Position numbers and translations under genes: made by a program. A DNA stretch of 64,000 bases from Symbiodinium natans. Taxonomy: Eukaryota; Sar; Dinophyceae; Suessiales; Symbiodiniaceae. Positions 1-7,200 of this stretch are shown here, one piece after another. Each line of letters opens with the position of its first letter. The first letter of the stretch is position 1. Where the stretch lies: assembly GCA_905221605.1 (NCBI GenBank), contig CAJNDS010002107.1, forward strand, positions 573,386 to 637,385, written 5' to 3'. Below the pieces are notes generated by a model, which was given only the letters and a program-made list of their open reading frames with translations, was not told where the DNA came from and made no database searches.

Positions 1-144
1 CATAAAGTTAATCAAGACTGGAAAGATTATGAGACGGCGGGAATGTGGGCTAAAAATATATTATGGAACAAACCGACTATAGAAGCATCCATAAAAGATA
101 CTAACAAGAGGTTTAAGAACTTGAATATTAAAAATAATATATAA
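1..144 (+). CDS. C-terminal end of a truncated gene, function unknown
   Basis: An open frame enters from the left edge and runs 47 codons to a TAA at 142-144. The fragment is basic and aromatic (WKDYE, MWAKNILWNKPT, KRFKN) and its A/T-rich codon use matches the other genes in the first 5 kb. It is on the same strand as the two small ORFs that follow. I do not recognise the family. It is probably the end of another gene of the virus-like block, but only the tail is visible. Bases 145-195 after it are almost pure A/T with TATA-like runs and probably hold the promoter of the next ORF. Confidence 0.55.
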   Translation, partial: HKVNQDWKDYETAGMWAKNILWNKPTIEASIKDTNKRFKNLNIKNNI

Positions 145-220
145 AACTTTTTATAAAAACTTTTATTTAAAAACTTATTATATTAATATACATATATGAG
201 TAAAACCACAGAAGAATTTG

Positions 221-487
221 ATGAAAAAATGTTATGAAAACACTTTAGAAATATTGAAGTTGCTAGAGGAAATGAATGAAAAGATTGAAAACATAGAAAA
301 GAACACTAAACCGCGATATATGCAATCTAACACCGATAAAGAAGCCACATACGAGAATAAGAAAAATGTTTATTTGACAAAGTTAAATAACAAAGAAATA
401 TTACAACCTAAACAAACAACATTAGATTATTATAAGATTAAATATAACAAAAAAGATAAGGTATATTATAGTTCTAATGAAGAATGA
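221..487 (+). CDS. Small coiled-coil protein, apparently frameshifted near its N-terminus
   Basis: The main frame starts at ATG 221 and encodes 88 residues. Its N-terminal third is a heptad-like, charged helix (LEILKLLEEMNEKIENIEKN), likely a coiled coil; the rest is Lys/Asn/Tyr-rich. A better-placed ATG at 196 follows the AT-rich leader, but its frame stops after 13 codons just past a run of six A at 224-229. Removing one A would join that start to the main frame. This suggests either a homopolymer sequencing error or slippage. The 3' end overlaps the next ORF by 11 nt, which suggests coordinated expression. No family recognised. Confidence 0.5.
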   Translation: MKKCYENTLEILKLLEEMNEKIENIEKNTKPRYMQSNTDKEATYENKKNVYLTKLNNKEILQPKQTTLDYYKIKYNKKDKVYYSSNEE

Positions 488-659
488 AATAGATTTAAAT
501 AAAAATACCAAAGATGAAGAACAATTTATAAAGTGTAAAACTTGTGGTAATTATTTCCCAACAAATATGTTTATAGTAAATAAAAATTCCTGTAAATCTC
601 GTTCTTGTAAGTTCTGTAGAGCACAAAAACAAATGAAATCAAAAATTTTAAAAGATTGA
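477..659 (+). CDS. Small zinc-ribbon protein
   Basis: This is a 60-residue basic protein starting at ATG 477, inside the end of the preceding ORF. Residues about 20-46 hold two CxxC knuckles (CKTCGNYF and CKFC) about 20 residues apart with another Cys between them. This is the pattern of a single treble-clef or zinc-ribbon unit, followed by a basic tail (RAQKQMKSK). Comparable tiny Cys4 proteins are frequent in large DNA viruses and phages; a DNA- or RNA-binding role is inferred. Its TGA stop lies within a strong hairpin (654-689). It is convergent with the polymerase gene. Confidence 0.5.
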   Translation: MKNEIDLNKNTKDEEQFIKCKTCGNYFPTNMFIVNKNSCKSRSCKFCRAQKQMKSKILKD

Positions 660-689
660 TTTTATAATTTATGAATTATAAAATTAATC
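654..689. terminator. AT-rich hairpin over the stop of the zinc-ribbon ORF
   Basis: Two 16-nt arms (GATTGATTTTATAATT and AATTATAAAATTAATC) pair with one G-T wobble around a TATG loop. The ORF stop TGA at 657-659 is inside the left arm. It lies between convergent genes and, with 689-709, could serve as a 3'-end signal in both directions. Confidence 0.6.
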
Positions 690-709
690 TATTCTATGAA
701 ATAGAATAG
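689..709. terminator. Perfect hairpin over the polymerase stop codon
   Basis: CTATTCTAT and ATAGAATAG are perfect 9-bp arms around a GAA loop. The polymerase stop codon (694-696, minus strand) lies in the stem. It abuts the previous hairpin directly. Confidence 0.55.
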
Positions 710-3700
710 TGCCCATAAGGTAAACTGTTCACCTTATCTAAATAATATCTTTTGTTATCATAGCTTGATAATGCCATCTTTACCTGATTTATTGAATATA
801 TTTGATGGTTTTTACTTCTTATACTGTTAAAACTTACTGTATCACACCTGTTATCTTCAAGTGTTTCTAAATATTTTTTGTAATTTAGTTCTCGCTTTAC
901 CTTATGCTTTACTATTCCTTTTGATTTCTTTTCTTCCTTGTCTTGCTTGTATATTTTGAATGCATATGATTTAGGTTTTAAGCCTATGAAGTTGGTAATT
1001 ATTTTACCGTCTACTTCATCTTTAAATTTTCCGAGCACCTTCTTATTAGTGACATCATAACATTTATGTTCTTTATCATAACCGCTAAAATCCATATGTT
1101 TTTTCATCTCATTAAAGTCATCATATACATCTTCAGTTTTTATATGAGTAACAAAACTATCTGTATCTGTGTATATTAATCTTACCTTGTCTTCATACTT
1201 TTTCTTTAACACATCATAATAAAATGAATACATATGTAACTTTGATAAATCTAATATACTCATACCTACATATATAGGCTTGTTAAGTTTTACTGTTTCT
1301 TTTAACTTTTCAACTCCTACTAGATTTTCGTTTATGATGTGTCTGTGTTTATAAGTAGGAGCATTAACTACTTTTTGAAATCGTTCTGGTGTATCAACTA
1401 GTTCAAAATTAATATGTTCTCTTACATTCTCCATCGTTTTTCCATACACGGCGTTATTCATTAATTTATACATATCCTTTTCAAAATCACTTGTAGCTTC
1501 CTTTTTTTTATTTGTGTTAAAATCTATCCACGGTTTTAACCATTCTTTTTGTTTGAACATTATTGTTCTGTTTATCTTCTTTAGTTTTAGTCCTTGTTTC
1601 AAATAATATTTTAACATCTTAATGTGTAATACATAATTCTGTTTATTATATACATTAAGTATCAACTTATTAGTTTTTTCATCTCTAGGCTCCTTGTTGT
1701 GATTGTATGCTTTGTAAATGGTTTTTTGTGTTTCACTTAACATATCTGTCGTTACATTCATAATCTCCGGTGCTAGTGGATAGTCAATATGTTTATCGTG
1801 TAATTCTTTAGGATACTCTAAATCAACATCCAATATAAAACCTACATTAGTGTCACTCCAAGAGTTAAGTTGTTTTTCCGTAAAGTTATCAACAAATTTA
1901 ATATCTTTGTATGGTAGTTTTTGACACATCGCTAGACCATATAAATTATTAGCATCAAGGTAGTTTATATAAGAAGACGGTTTATTTTCATCATACATTT
2001 CATTCATATATTTGTTATTTGCTTCTGCTCTTCTCTTAGAAACTTGACACATACCACCGCGTAGACCCTTCTCAACCATTTTATATAATTCTTCATCATA
2101 TATTAAATCTAAAGTTACACCCGCTTTTAATAGCATAGCATCCCAAGCAAAATTAGGTAAAGTGTAATAATGAGCAGGGTCTAAACCGTAATCTTCTAAA
2201 CATTTAGTTCTGAAATTTTCAAAAACATCTGTTAATAATAAAACATCTGTTTTAAGATACAGGTCGTGATACTCACCGAGATTTTTAATGTTAAAATGTT
2301 TCCATATATGTTGTGCTTTTTCATAATCTTCATCTTTAATATCTTCTTCCGATAGTTGGCTGTAGAATTCTTTTTTAGGTGGTAATTCTGTTTCATTGAA
2401 TTTGTTAAAATCATTCATATAGTCATATGGGTAAATACCCTTATCTGTTAATAAATCTAAGTCATAATCATCCTTAACATACTCACTATTTTTACTGTAT
2501 GTAAAATGATTTGTCCAATTATCTCGTTTCTTATTATCCTCATATTTTGTTAATTTAACTAACTTATCTAAAGATGATGATAAGAATCTAAAACTATCCT
2601 TGAACTCAAGTTGTTTTAAACAAAAGGTAACAAACTTCTCGCTGTTCTGTGCTATTACGCTTACATCATCTTTTTTAGTATTAAGTTTATCAAGATTTGA
2701 TATAATAAGGTGCGCATCATAATTTTTAAGATTATGAAAAAAGATAGGTATTTTAAAGTATTTGAAACAATAATCTAAATTACACTTGTTATGTGCACAA
2801 CCACGATATAAACCTGTAAAATGACAATGGTCTCTAACTTTCTTTTTATCTTTAGTATTATTAAAAGCACCGCCACATATAAAGCATTTCTTACAATCTT
2901 GGAATTCTTTTTCTTGTTCGTGTGTTATAATCATTGGTTTAGGATATTTCATCTTATCAAATATTTCTTCTCTTATTTCATTCATCGTTTTACAAAAATT
3001 ATCCATACAATCCTCACCCCTATAAATGTATGGTTTAACTTCATCTGTAATTGAGTTAACAACATTTAACATAAAACCTGATGGGATATGATTTTGATAA
3101 CTACCTTTAATACACGCTTGCATTGGCGCTTCGTTTTTTAACATATGTGACGTTAAACACTCAAAATCACCATATATAACATAAGGACATCTCAACTTTT
3201 TGTAATGCTTTTGGAAAAACATTTTTTCTTTTTCTTCAGGCATCTCAATGGCTTGAACTTCATTAGCCATACAACCTTTTAATGTATGAGCGGTTAATAA
3301 TGTTTCTTTTTGAAAGCCTTTGTGACAAAATCTACAATGAAACATTCTATTAGTTTTTTTGTTTGTTTGAGAACCCATTAAACGAGAATAGTCCTTAATA
3401 TAAACATAATGACTTCCATCATCCTCATCTAACCGTAAAAGGTTAATATGAAAAGTTGGTTTAACTATTTTTGTTACTTTGTCTACTCTTATTTTGTTTT
3501 TATCATTATCAACTGTATAAACATTTACTGAAACGGTATTGTTGTTGATTTCTTCAAAATGTTGAATATCTTCATTTGAAGCTGGAAAATTAACACCATC
3601 CCATTTTATTAAGCTTTCATTATCTAATAGCTTTGCATAATGAAAAAGTCTTTCTGGATGGTCTTTTTTGTAGATGTCATAAAACCTACACAAAATACAA

Positions 3701-4506
3701 TATTTTAAACAAAAGTCATCATCATTGTTAATATTAATACACGCTTTTTTCTTTGCTATCCAGTCGGGTAGTTCTATAAATTTACCTGCTCTTGTTGGGT
3801 CATATTTGTCAGAATGAATTGTTACTTTATCTACTTTCTTTATTTTTAATCCTGATTTTCTTAAGTTTTTGTTTTCAACTGCTATTTCAATATCACTTGG
3901 CATATTGTTTATTGCATCGTTTAAATCTTGTTCATTTAAAATATTGTATCTTCTACTTATCAGTGTATGTAGTTCCTCTTCTTCATCAACGTTTTCAAAT
4001 ACTAAATCAACTGTTATTAAAACTTTCATACTCTTGTGTTTCTTAAGATATTCGTTTAAGCGTTCTTTTTGGTATTTAAGGTATGATAAACCTTTAAAAC
4101 CTGAAAGATTTATGTTTGAAATGGAATAAGAATTAGCATAAGATTTTAAAGCGGATTGTTCATCTGTTATTGATGCTTTGTTTTTAATAGCATAACTTTT
4201 TAAAGCTTGACGAACCATAATTTTTTTAGAAGCGTCGTTTAATATTTTAAAGCGTTTGTATTCTGGAGTTTTAGATATTTTGTTAAGTTTCTTTGTTAAA
4301 CGCTCTGTAAAAGGCTTTGATGGATTATATGGGTATTCTTTGTCATTTATATTAACTTTCTTTAATTGTTTACCTTTATCATTAACTTTAATCTCACCTA
4401 TTTTTGAAGATAAAACATATTTCATAACAGATTTTTTTAATGTATCTTCCATATAAATATAATGGTTATCTCCCTTTAAGTCGGGACTGAGGTCATCGGG
4501 CTCCAT
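694..4506 (-). CDS. polB: Protein-primed family B DNA polymerase (viral/Polinton type)
   Basis: A 1,270-residue polymerase, complete by its motifs. N-terminal residues 1-440 contain the segment typical of Polinton/adintovirus polymerases (DDDFCLKYCILCRFYD near 265) and a C2H2-like finger at about 385-412. The 3'-5' exonuclease has Exo I DFE near 445, Exo II NLKNYD near 592 and Exo III YLKTD near 750. Between Exo I and II is a Cys/His endonuclease-VII-like insert (CFICGGAF, DHCHFTG, CN) at about 540-575. Polymerase motifs follow: A DANNLYG near 853, B NAVYGKTMEN near 1018 and C YTDTDS near 1112. Such enzymes replicate linear genomes from a terminal protein. The start used is ATG 4506; ATG 4452 (MEDTLKK) is a plausible alternative. 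The gene is flanked by a shared GC-rich leader and a stop-codon hairpin. The exact virus group cannot be settled from one gene. Confidence 0.93.
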   Translation of the reverse strand: MEPDDLSPDLKGDNHYIYMEDTLKKSVMKYVLSSKIGEIKVNDKGKQLKKVNINDKEYPYNPSKPFTERLTKKLNKISKTPEYKRFKILNDASKKIMVRQALKSYAIKNKASITDEQSALKSYANSYSISNINLSGFKGLSYLKYQKERLNEYLKKHKSMKVLITVDLVFENVDEEEELHTLISRRYNILNEQDLNDAINNMPSDIEIAVENKNLRKSGLKIKKVDKVTIHSDKYDPTRAGKFIELPDWIAKKKACININNDDDFCLKYCILCRFYDIYKKDHPERLFHYAKLLDNESLIKWDGVNFPASNEDIQHFEEINNNTVSVNVYTVDNDKNKIRVDKVTKIVKPTFHINLLRLDEDDGSHYVYIKDYSRLMGSQTNKKTNRMFHCRFCHKGFQKETLLTAHTLKGCMANEVQAIEMPEEKEKMFFQKHYKKLRCPYVIYGDFECLTSHMLKNEAPMQACIKGSYQNHIPSGFMLNVVNSITDEVKPYIYRGEDCMDNFCKTMNEIREEIFDKMKYPKPMIITHEQEKEFQDCKKCFICGGAFNNTKDKKKVRDHCHFTGLYRGCAHNKCNLDYCFKYFKIPIFFHNLKNYDAHLIISNLDKLNTKKDDVSVIAQNSEKFVTFCLKQLEFKDSFRFLSSSLDKLVKLTKYEDNKKRDNWTNHFTYSKNSEYVKDDYDLDLLTDKGIYPYDYMNDFNKFNETELPPKKEFYSQLSEEDIKDEDYEKAQHIWKHFNIKNLGEYHDLYLKTDVLLLTDVFENFRTKCLEDYGLDPAHYYTLPNFAWDAMLLKAGVTLDLIYDEELYKMVEKGLRGGMCQVSKRRAEANNKYMNEMYDENKPSSYINYLDANNLYGLAMCQKLPYKDIKFVDNFTEKQLNSWSDTNVGFILDVDLEYPKELHDKHIDYPLAPEIMNVTTDMLSETQKTIYKAYNHNKEPRDEKTNKLILNVYNKQNYVLHIKMLKYYLKQGLKLKKINRTIMFKQKEWLKPWIDFNTNKKKEATSDFEKDMYKLMNNAVYGKTMENVREHINFELVDTPERFQKVVNAPTYKHRHIINENLVGVEKLKETVKLNKPIYVGMSILDLSKLHMYSFYYDVLKKKYEDKVRLIYTDTDSFVTHIKTEDVYDDFNEMKKHMDFSGYDKEHKCYDVTNKKVLGKFKDEVDGKIITNFIGLKPKSYAFKIYKQDKEEKKSKGIVKHKVKRELNYKKYLETLEDNRCDTVSFNSIRSKNHQIYSINQVKMALSSYDNKRYYLDKVNSLPYGHYSIS

Positions 4507-4510
4507 ACCC

Positions 4511-4555
4511 CTTAAGGGGGCTTCCCTTTAAGACCCTTTGGGGGGCTGGGGCTCG
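4511..4555 (-). promoter_or_regulatory. GC-rich leader motif upstream of polB
   Basis: This block immediately upstream of the polymerase ATG (core CTTAAGGGGG, then CTTCCCTTTAAGACCC, then a G-run and CTGGG) recurs almost identically upstream of the next minus-strand gene at 4978-5028. It contains the palindrome CCCCTTAAGGGG and is a G/C island in A/T-rich DNA. A promoter or 5'-UTR element shared by the two genes is inferred. Confidence 0.5.
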
Positions 4556-4582
4556 GCGGGGGGCACCGCCTTAAAAATATAA

Positions 4583-4621
4583 AATTAGGTTTTATAATAT
4601 GTGTTATTATAAAACTTAATT
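4583..4621 (-). terminator. Hairpin at the stop of the 114-residue ORF
   Basis: Perfect 11-bp arms (GTTTTATAATA and TATTATAAAAC) around a 5-nt loop extend outward by AATTAG/TTAATT. The outer end overlaps the TAA stop of the upstream minus-strand gene (4620-4622). Confidence 0.6.
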
Positions 4622-4964
4622 AGTATGTGAAATTGTTTTCATCGTGTTCATCATATATTTGTTCTCGTTCCTGTGATATTCTGTCTACTTTCATTTCTAG
4701 TTGTCTTCTTGCATCTTTTTTATTCCGCTGTTTTTTTAGTGCTTCTATTTCATCACATAAATCACAACCTTCAAAGGTTTTCTTACAAAAATTACAACCA
4801 ATGAAATATACAATATTTTGTATTGTATGTTCTGGTAAAACTTGTATTGAATTGTTTAAATGTTTCTTCTTATCATTACAAATCATACAATAAATGGGGT
4901 GGTCTTCATCATCATAGTCTAAAAGACGATTGTAATATTTTACCTGTTCGGGTTGCTCGGTCAT
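4620..4964 (-). CDS. Cys-rich small protein with charged helix
   Basis: A 114-residue protein starting at ATG 4964 and transcribed in the same direction as polB. It has CxxC pairs at about residues 26-29 (CMIC) and 57-70 (CNFCKKTFEGCDLC), suggesting one zinc-binding fold. A highly charged helical C-terminus (about 72-105, EALKKQRNKKDARRQLEMK) follows. It shares the GC-rich leader with polB and ends in a hairpin of the same type, so the two are probably co-regulated genes of one element. I do not recognise the family; a nucleic-acid or protein-binding role is inferred from the zinc knuckles only. Confidence 0.6.
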   Translation of the reverse strand: MTEQPEQVKYYNRLLDYDDEDHPIYCMICNDKKKHLNNSIQVLPEHTIQNIVYFIGCNFCKKTFEGCDLCDEIEALKKQRNKKDARRQLEMKVDRISQEREQIYDEHDENNFTY

Positions 4965-4977
4965 AGGCTCCTTACCT

Positions 4978-5042
4978 CTTAAGGGGGGCTTCCCTTTAAG
5001 ACCCTTTGGGGGCTGGGCTGGGGCTCGGGGCGCGGGGCGCTC
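4978..5042 (-). promoter_or_regulatory. Second copy of the GC-rich leader
   Basis: This lies upstream of the 114-residue ORF. Its first ~50 bases match 4511-4555 nearly base for base, with small differences in G-run length and an extra CTGGG. It continues into a G/C-rich stretch (5028-5042) not shared with the first copy. After it the sequence returns to A/T. Confidence 0.5.
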
Positions 5043-5192
5043 GGTGGGGTAATCCTTTTAGGGTTTTATCTTCACTCCTTTCAGGGTTTTATTAAAAAAT
5101 GTTTTAGTAAAACGAAAGGGCAAGGCGAGGCACGCGGAGCTGTGTAAGCAAAACCAAATTCCTAAACCAAACCCAAAAAACAAAATCATCAA

Positions 5193-5300
5193 AAAAAAGG
5201 AACGCTTTTTACACGAGGGGCGGACGCGAGGAACGAGCCTCGCGTGCTAACGCGACAAGGGCACGAAAAGCAAGAATACAAAGGGGTGCGTTCCTTTTTT
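5193..5300. repeat. Nested inverted repeat beside the virus-like block
   Basis: The outer arms AAAAAAGGAACGC (5193-5205) and GCGTTCCTTTTTT (5288-5300) are inverted copies. Inside is a second perfect stem, ACGCGAGG (5224-5231) and CCTCGCGT (5238-5245), with a 6-nt loop. It may mark the end of the AT-rich element. Bases 5043-5192 hold no gene that I can see. Confidence 0.5.
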
Positions 5301-5353
5301 CAAAACAACAGACCTACCTAAAAACAACAAGCCTCAAGGACTAAACCGAAAGG

Positions 5354-5405
5354 ACTAAACCCTAAACCCTAAACCCTAAACCTCAAACCCTAAACCCCAA
5401 ACCCT
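5354..5405. repeat. Interstitial telomere-like repeats (CCCTAAA)n
   Basis: About six consecutive CCCTAAA-like units with a few variants (CCTCAAA, CCCCAAA), i.e. TTTAGGG on the other strand. Shorter relics occur near 18,985 and at 56,363-56,392. Confidence 0.7.
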
Positions 5406-5412
5406 CACTTCT

Positions 5413-5431
5413 CAATGATAGGAAGAGCCGA
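5413..5431 (-). other. Short match to conserved 28S rRNA
   Basis: The minus strand reads TCGGCTCTTCCTATCATTG, which from memory is an exact stretch of the conserved 3' part of eukaryotic 28S rRNA. The similarity fades within a few bases on either side. The plus strand also opens a short frame at ATG 5415 with an AG|GTATG donor at 5491, so an exon is an alternative. Bases 5492-5613 show nothing else. Confidence 0.35.
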
Positions 5432-5613
5432 TAAAGCTCGCGACACTTTGGAACTTCTGCGTCTCAATGACGCTCTTCACCTGGCGGAAAGGTATGATGT
5501 CTTTATTCTTTTTATTTTAGGGCTTAAGGGGTTTAAGGTCACTCGGGTAGGAGGTCTAAACTTATATTTTATGTTTTGAAGTCTATGATATATATTATTT
5601 TTGGGATTTTGGG

Positions 5614-5862
5614 TTATTTTGTGTGGGAATTGTCTGTATTTTTGGAGTATTTATATTTTTGGGATATTTTTGTGAATATGACCCCTTGATATTCGTTATT
5701 TTGGGGTTTAGGGGGTTTAGGATATAGGATAAAGGGATTTAGCCCTGTCATCTGTTGATATTTTGTCGCTCTTCCTTTGTCAATTCTGCTTTCATCAAAG
5801 AACTTCTGCCTTGAGGGATTTATGCCTTGCATAGGCACGAAACATACAAAACTTCGTGGCAC
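5614..5862 (-). CDS. Unassigned small ORF
   Basis: An 82-codon open frame in AT-rich DNA, beginning MPRSFVCFVPMQGINP and ending in a Lys/Tyr/Asn-rich tail. The N-terminal half is well mixed and protein-like; the C-terminal half resembles translated A/T-rich noncoding DNA. No domain, signal peptide or membrane segment is visible. It could be the 5' or middle exon of a host gene whose true end lies at an unseen splice site. No function is assigned. Confidence 0.3.
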   Translation of the reverse strand: MPRSFVCFVPMQGINPSRQKFFDESRIDKGRATKYQQMTGLNPFILYPKPPKPQNNEYQGVIFTKISQKYKYSKNTDNSHTK

Positions 5863-5911
5863 TACTCTGACATGAGTAGTGGATTTATCTGATGTGAGAT
5901 TTTCTCACTGA

Positions 5912-6132
5912 TTGCTCAAAAGAAGGCCAGTAGTCAGTATTACAACTGACAACCGCCAGTATGACAACTAACTATTGCCAACCGCCAGTATTACAACAAA
6001 CAACCGCCAGTATAACAACTAACTATTGCCAACCGCCAGTATTACAACTGACAACCGCCAGTATTACAACTGTCAACCGTCAGTATTAATACCTATGGGT
6101 TGTAGTATTTTAAACTGACCTTCTTTGAGCAA
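5912..6132. repeat. Minisatellite framed by inverted repeats
   Basis: The core at 5929-6090 is a run of ~22-bp units (CAACCGCCAGTATTACAACTGA), some with an inserted TAACTATTGC-type spacer. It is bracketed by inverted arms TTGCTCAAAAGAAGGCCAGT (5912-5931) and ACTGACCTTCTTTGAGCAA (6114-6132), which differ by one base and one indel. No target-site duplication is evident. Confidence 0.6.
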
Positions 6133-6155
6133 CACGGTTGAAACTGTACAACTGT

Positions 6156-6530
6156 TCACATTACACAGCAACTGTTGGCGTCAGCATCAGGATTTGATGC
6201 TTGGCTTCTGTCTTCATTAGCCATTTCTATGGAGCGCTTGATACCACGCCTATAAGCAACAACGCCCCGAATATCATCCACGAATTGGTCATTGGCAAAA
6301 ACTAGTTCACTTCCCTTATGTTGGTTGTATTCAAGCGCGTAAGCTTGAGTGAACAATGATACCAATTCAAACCTCAACTTTTCAAGATGAGGAATGACGG
6401 CATCTATTAAAGCCAATGGAGGTAGCATCGTCAAAGATGTCGAGATAATCTTGTCTTCTGTTTGTACACCACTTTTCTTGTCATATATTGACAAGAGTTC
6501 TTCCAATGCTTGGTCGCAAAAGAGCTTCAG
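6156..6530 (-). CDS. Unassigned gene fragment ending in a CaaX-like CCVM
   Basis: The open frame (116 codons from 6506, open upstream to about 6530) looks like genuine protein: mixed helical sequence with residues such as LPPLALIDAVIPHLEKLRF and DDIRGVVAYRRGIKR. It ends SCCVM, a canonical CaaX box that in eukaryotes directs farnesylation. Just upstream, a T6 run on the plus strand (6532-6537) separates it from a continuing frame (VNLIEDTLLK) that follows a TAG|GAAG splice-acceptor-like site. A one-base contraction would join them. It is either a 3' exon with a homopolymer error or a decaying gene. The family was not recognised. Confidence 0.45.
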   Translation of the reverse strand: MKLFCDQALEELLSIYDKKSGVQTEDKIISTSLTMLPPLALIDAVIPHLEKLRFELVSLFTQAYALEYNQHKGSELVFANDQFVDDIRGVVAYRRGIKRSIEMANEDRSQASNPDADANSCCVM

Positions 6531-6599
6531 GTTTTTTCAGCAACGTGTCTTCAATCAAGTTCACTTCCTACAATCGGTCTGTGCATACAGGCCTGATGG

Positions 6600-7200
6600 A
6601 TAAACTGTTCAACTTAAGCGAGCAAGGCTGACCGTCCGAAGATGCTGACGATGAAGTCGTTGAAGCCAAGGCACACGCATTAACCTAAAACCCTAACCTT
6701 AAAGACCAAAAACCCCAACAAACATTCATACTAAAATTTACTATGAATATTTGACAAAACATTAGAAGGTCAAACACCCCAGAAATCCCCGAATTTATGA
6801 AATCCCTGAAATTATGCATAAGGTAGATATATAAAAAATGTAATATTTTAGGCATAAATTATGAAAATTTTGAAATAATATTTACAAATAATGAATAAGG
6901 TGTCTAATGTCCCAGAACCAACCCCCAAAATTCAAAATCAAATATTTTTGAAAATCCCCTGAATTTTGAAAAATAAAAATGAATAAGGTAATCTTATGAA
7001 AATGGAAAATGAATGAGGTAATTTTTCAGGAAAATAATGAATAAGATTAAACATTAAAAAATAATTGTAATAATTTAAGACTTAAAATAAAAAGCCCTAG
7101 AAAAATTATTTTATGAAATGAAAAAGGTTCATAAAATGATTTTTTGTATATTTTATATTTTAATTATGATAAAATGAATGAGGTTAAATGTATAAATTGA
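6600..7200. other. AT-rich noncoding stretch with AATGAATAAGGT-like words
   Basis: No gene is seen. The motif AATGAATAAGGT / AATGAATGAGGT and shorter variants recur about six times between 6,890 and 7,190 at irregular spacing. The segment ends at an abrupt change to G/C-rich DNA at about 7,200, the likely edge of the AT-rich island. Confidence 0.5.

Noticed and set aside
5935..6095. CRISPR-like array
   Set aside because: Units are contiguous, about 22 bp, without unique spacers of constant size, and the setting is eukaryotic; it is a minisatellite.
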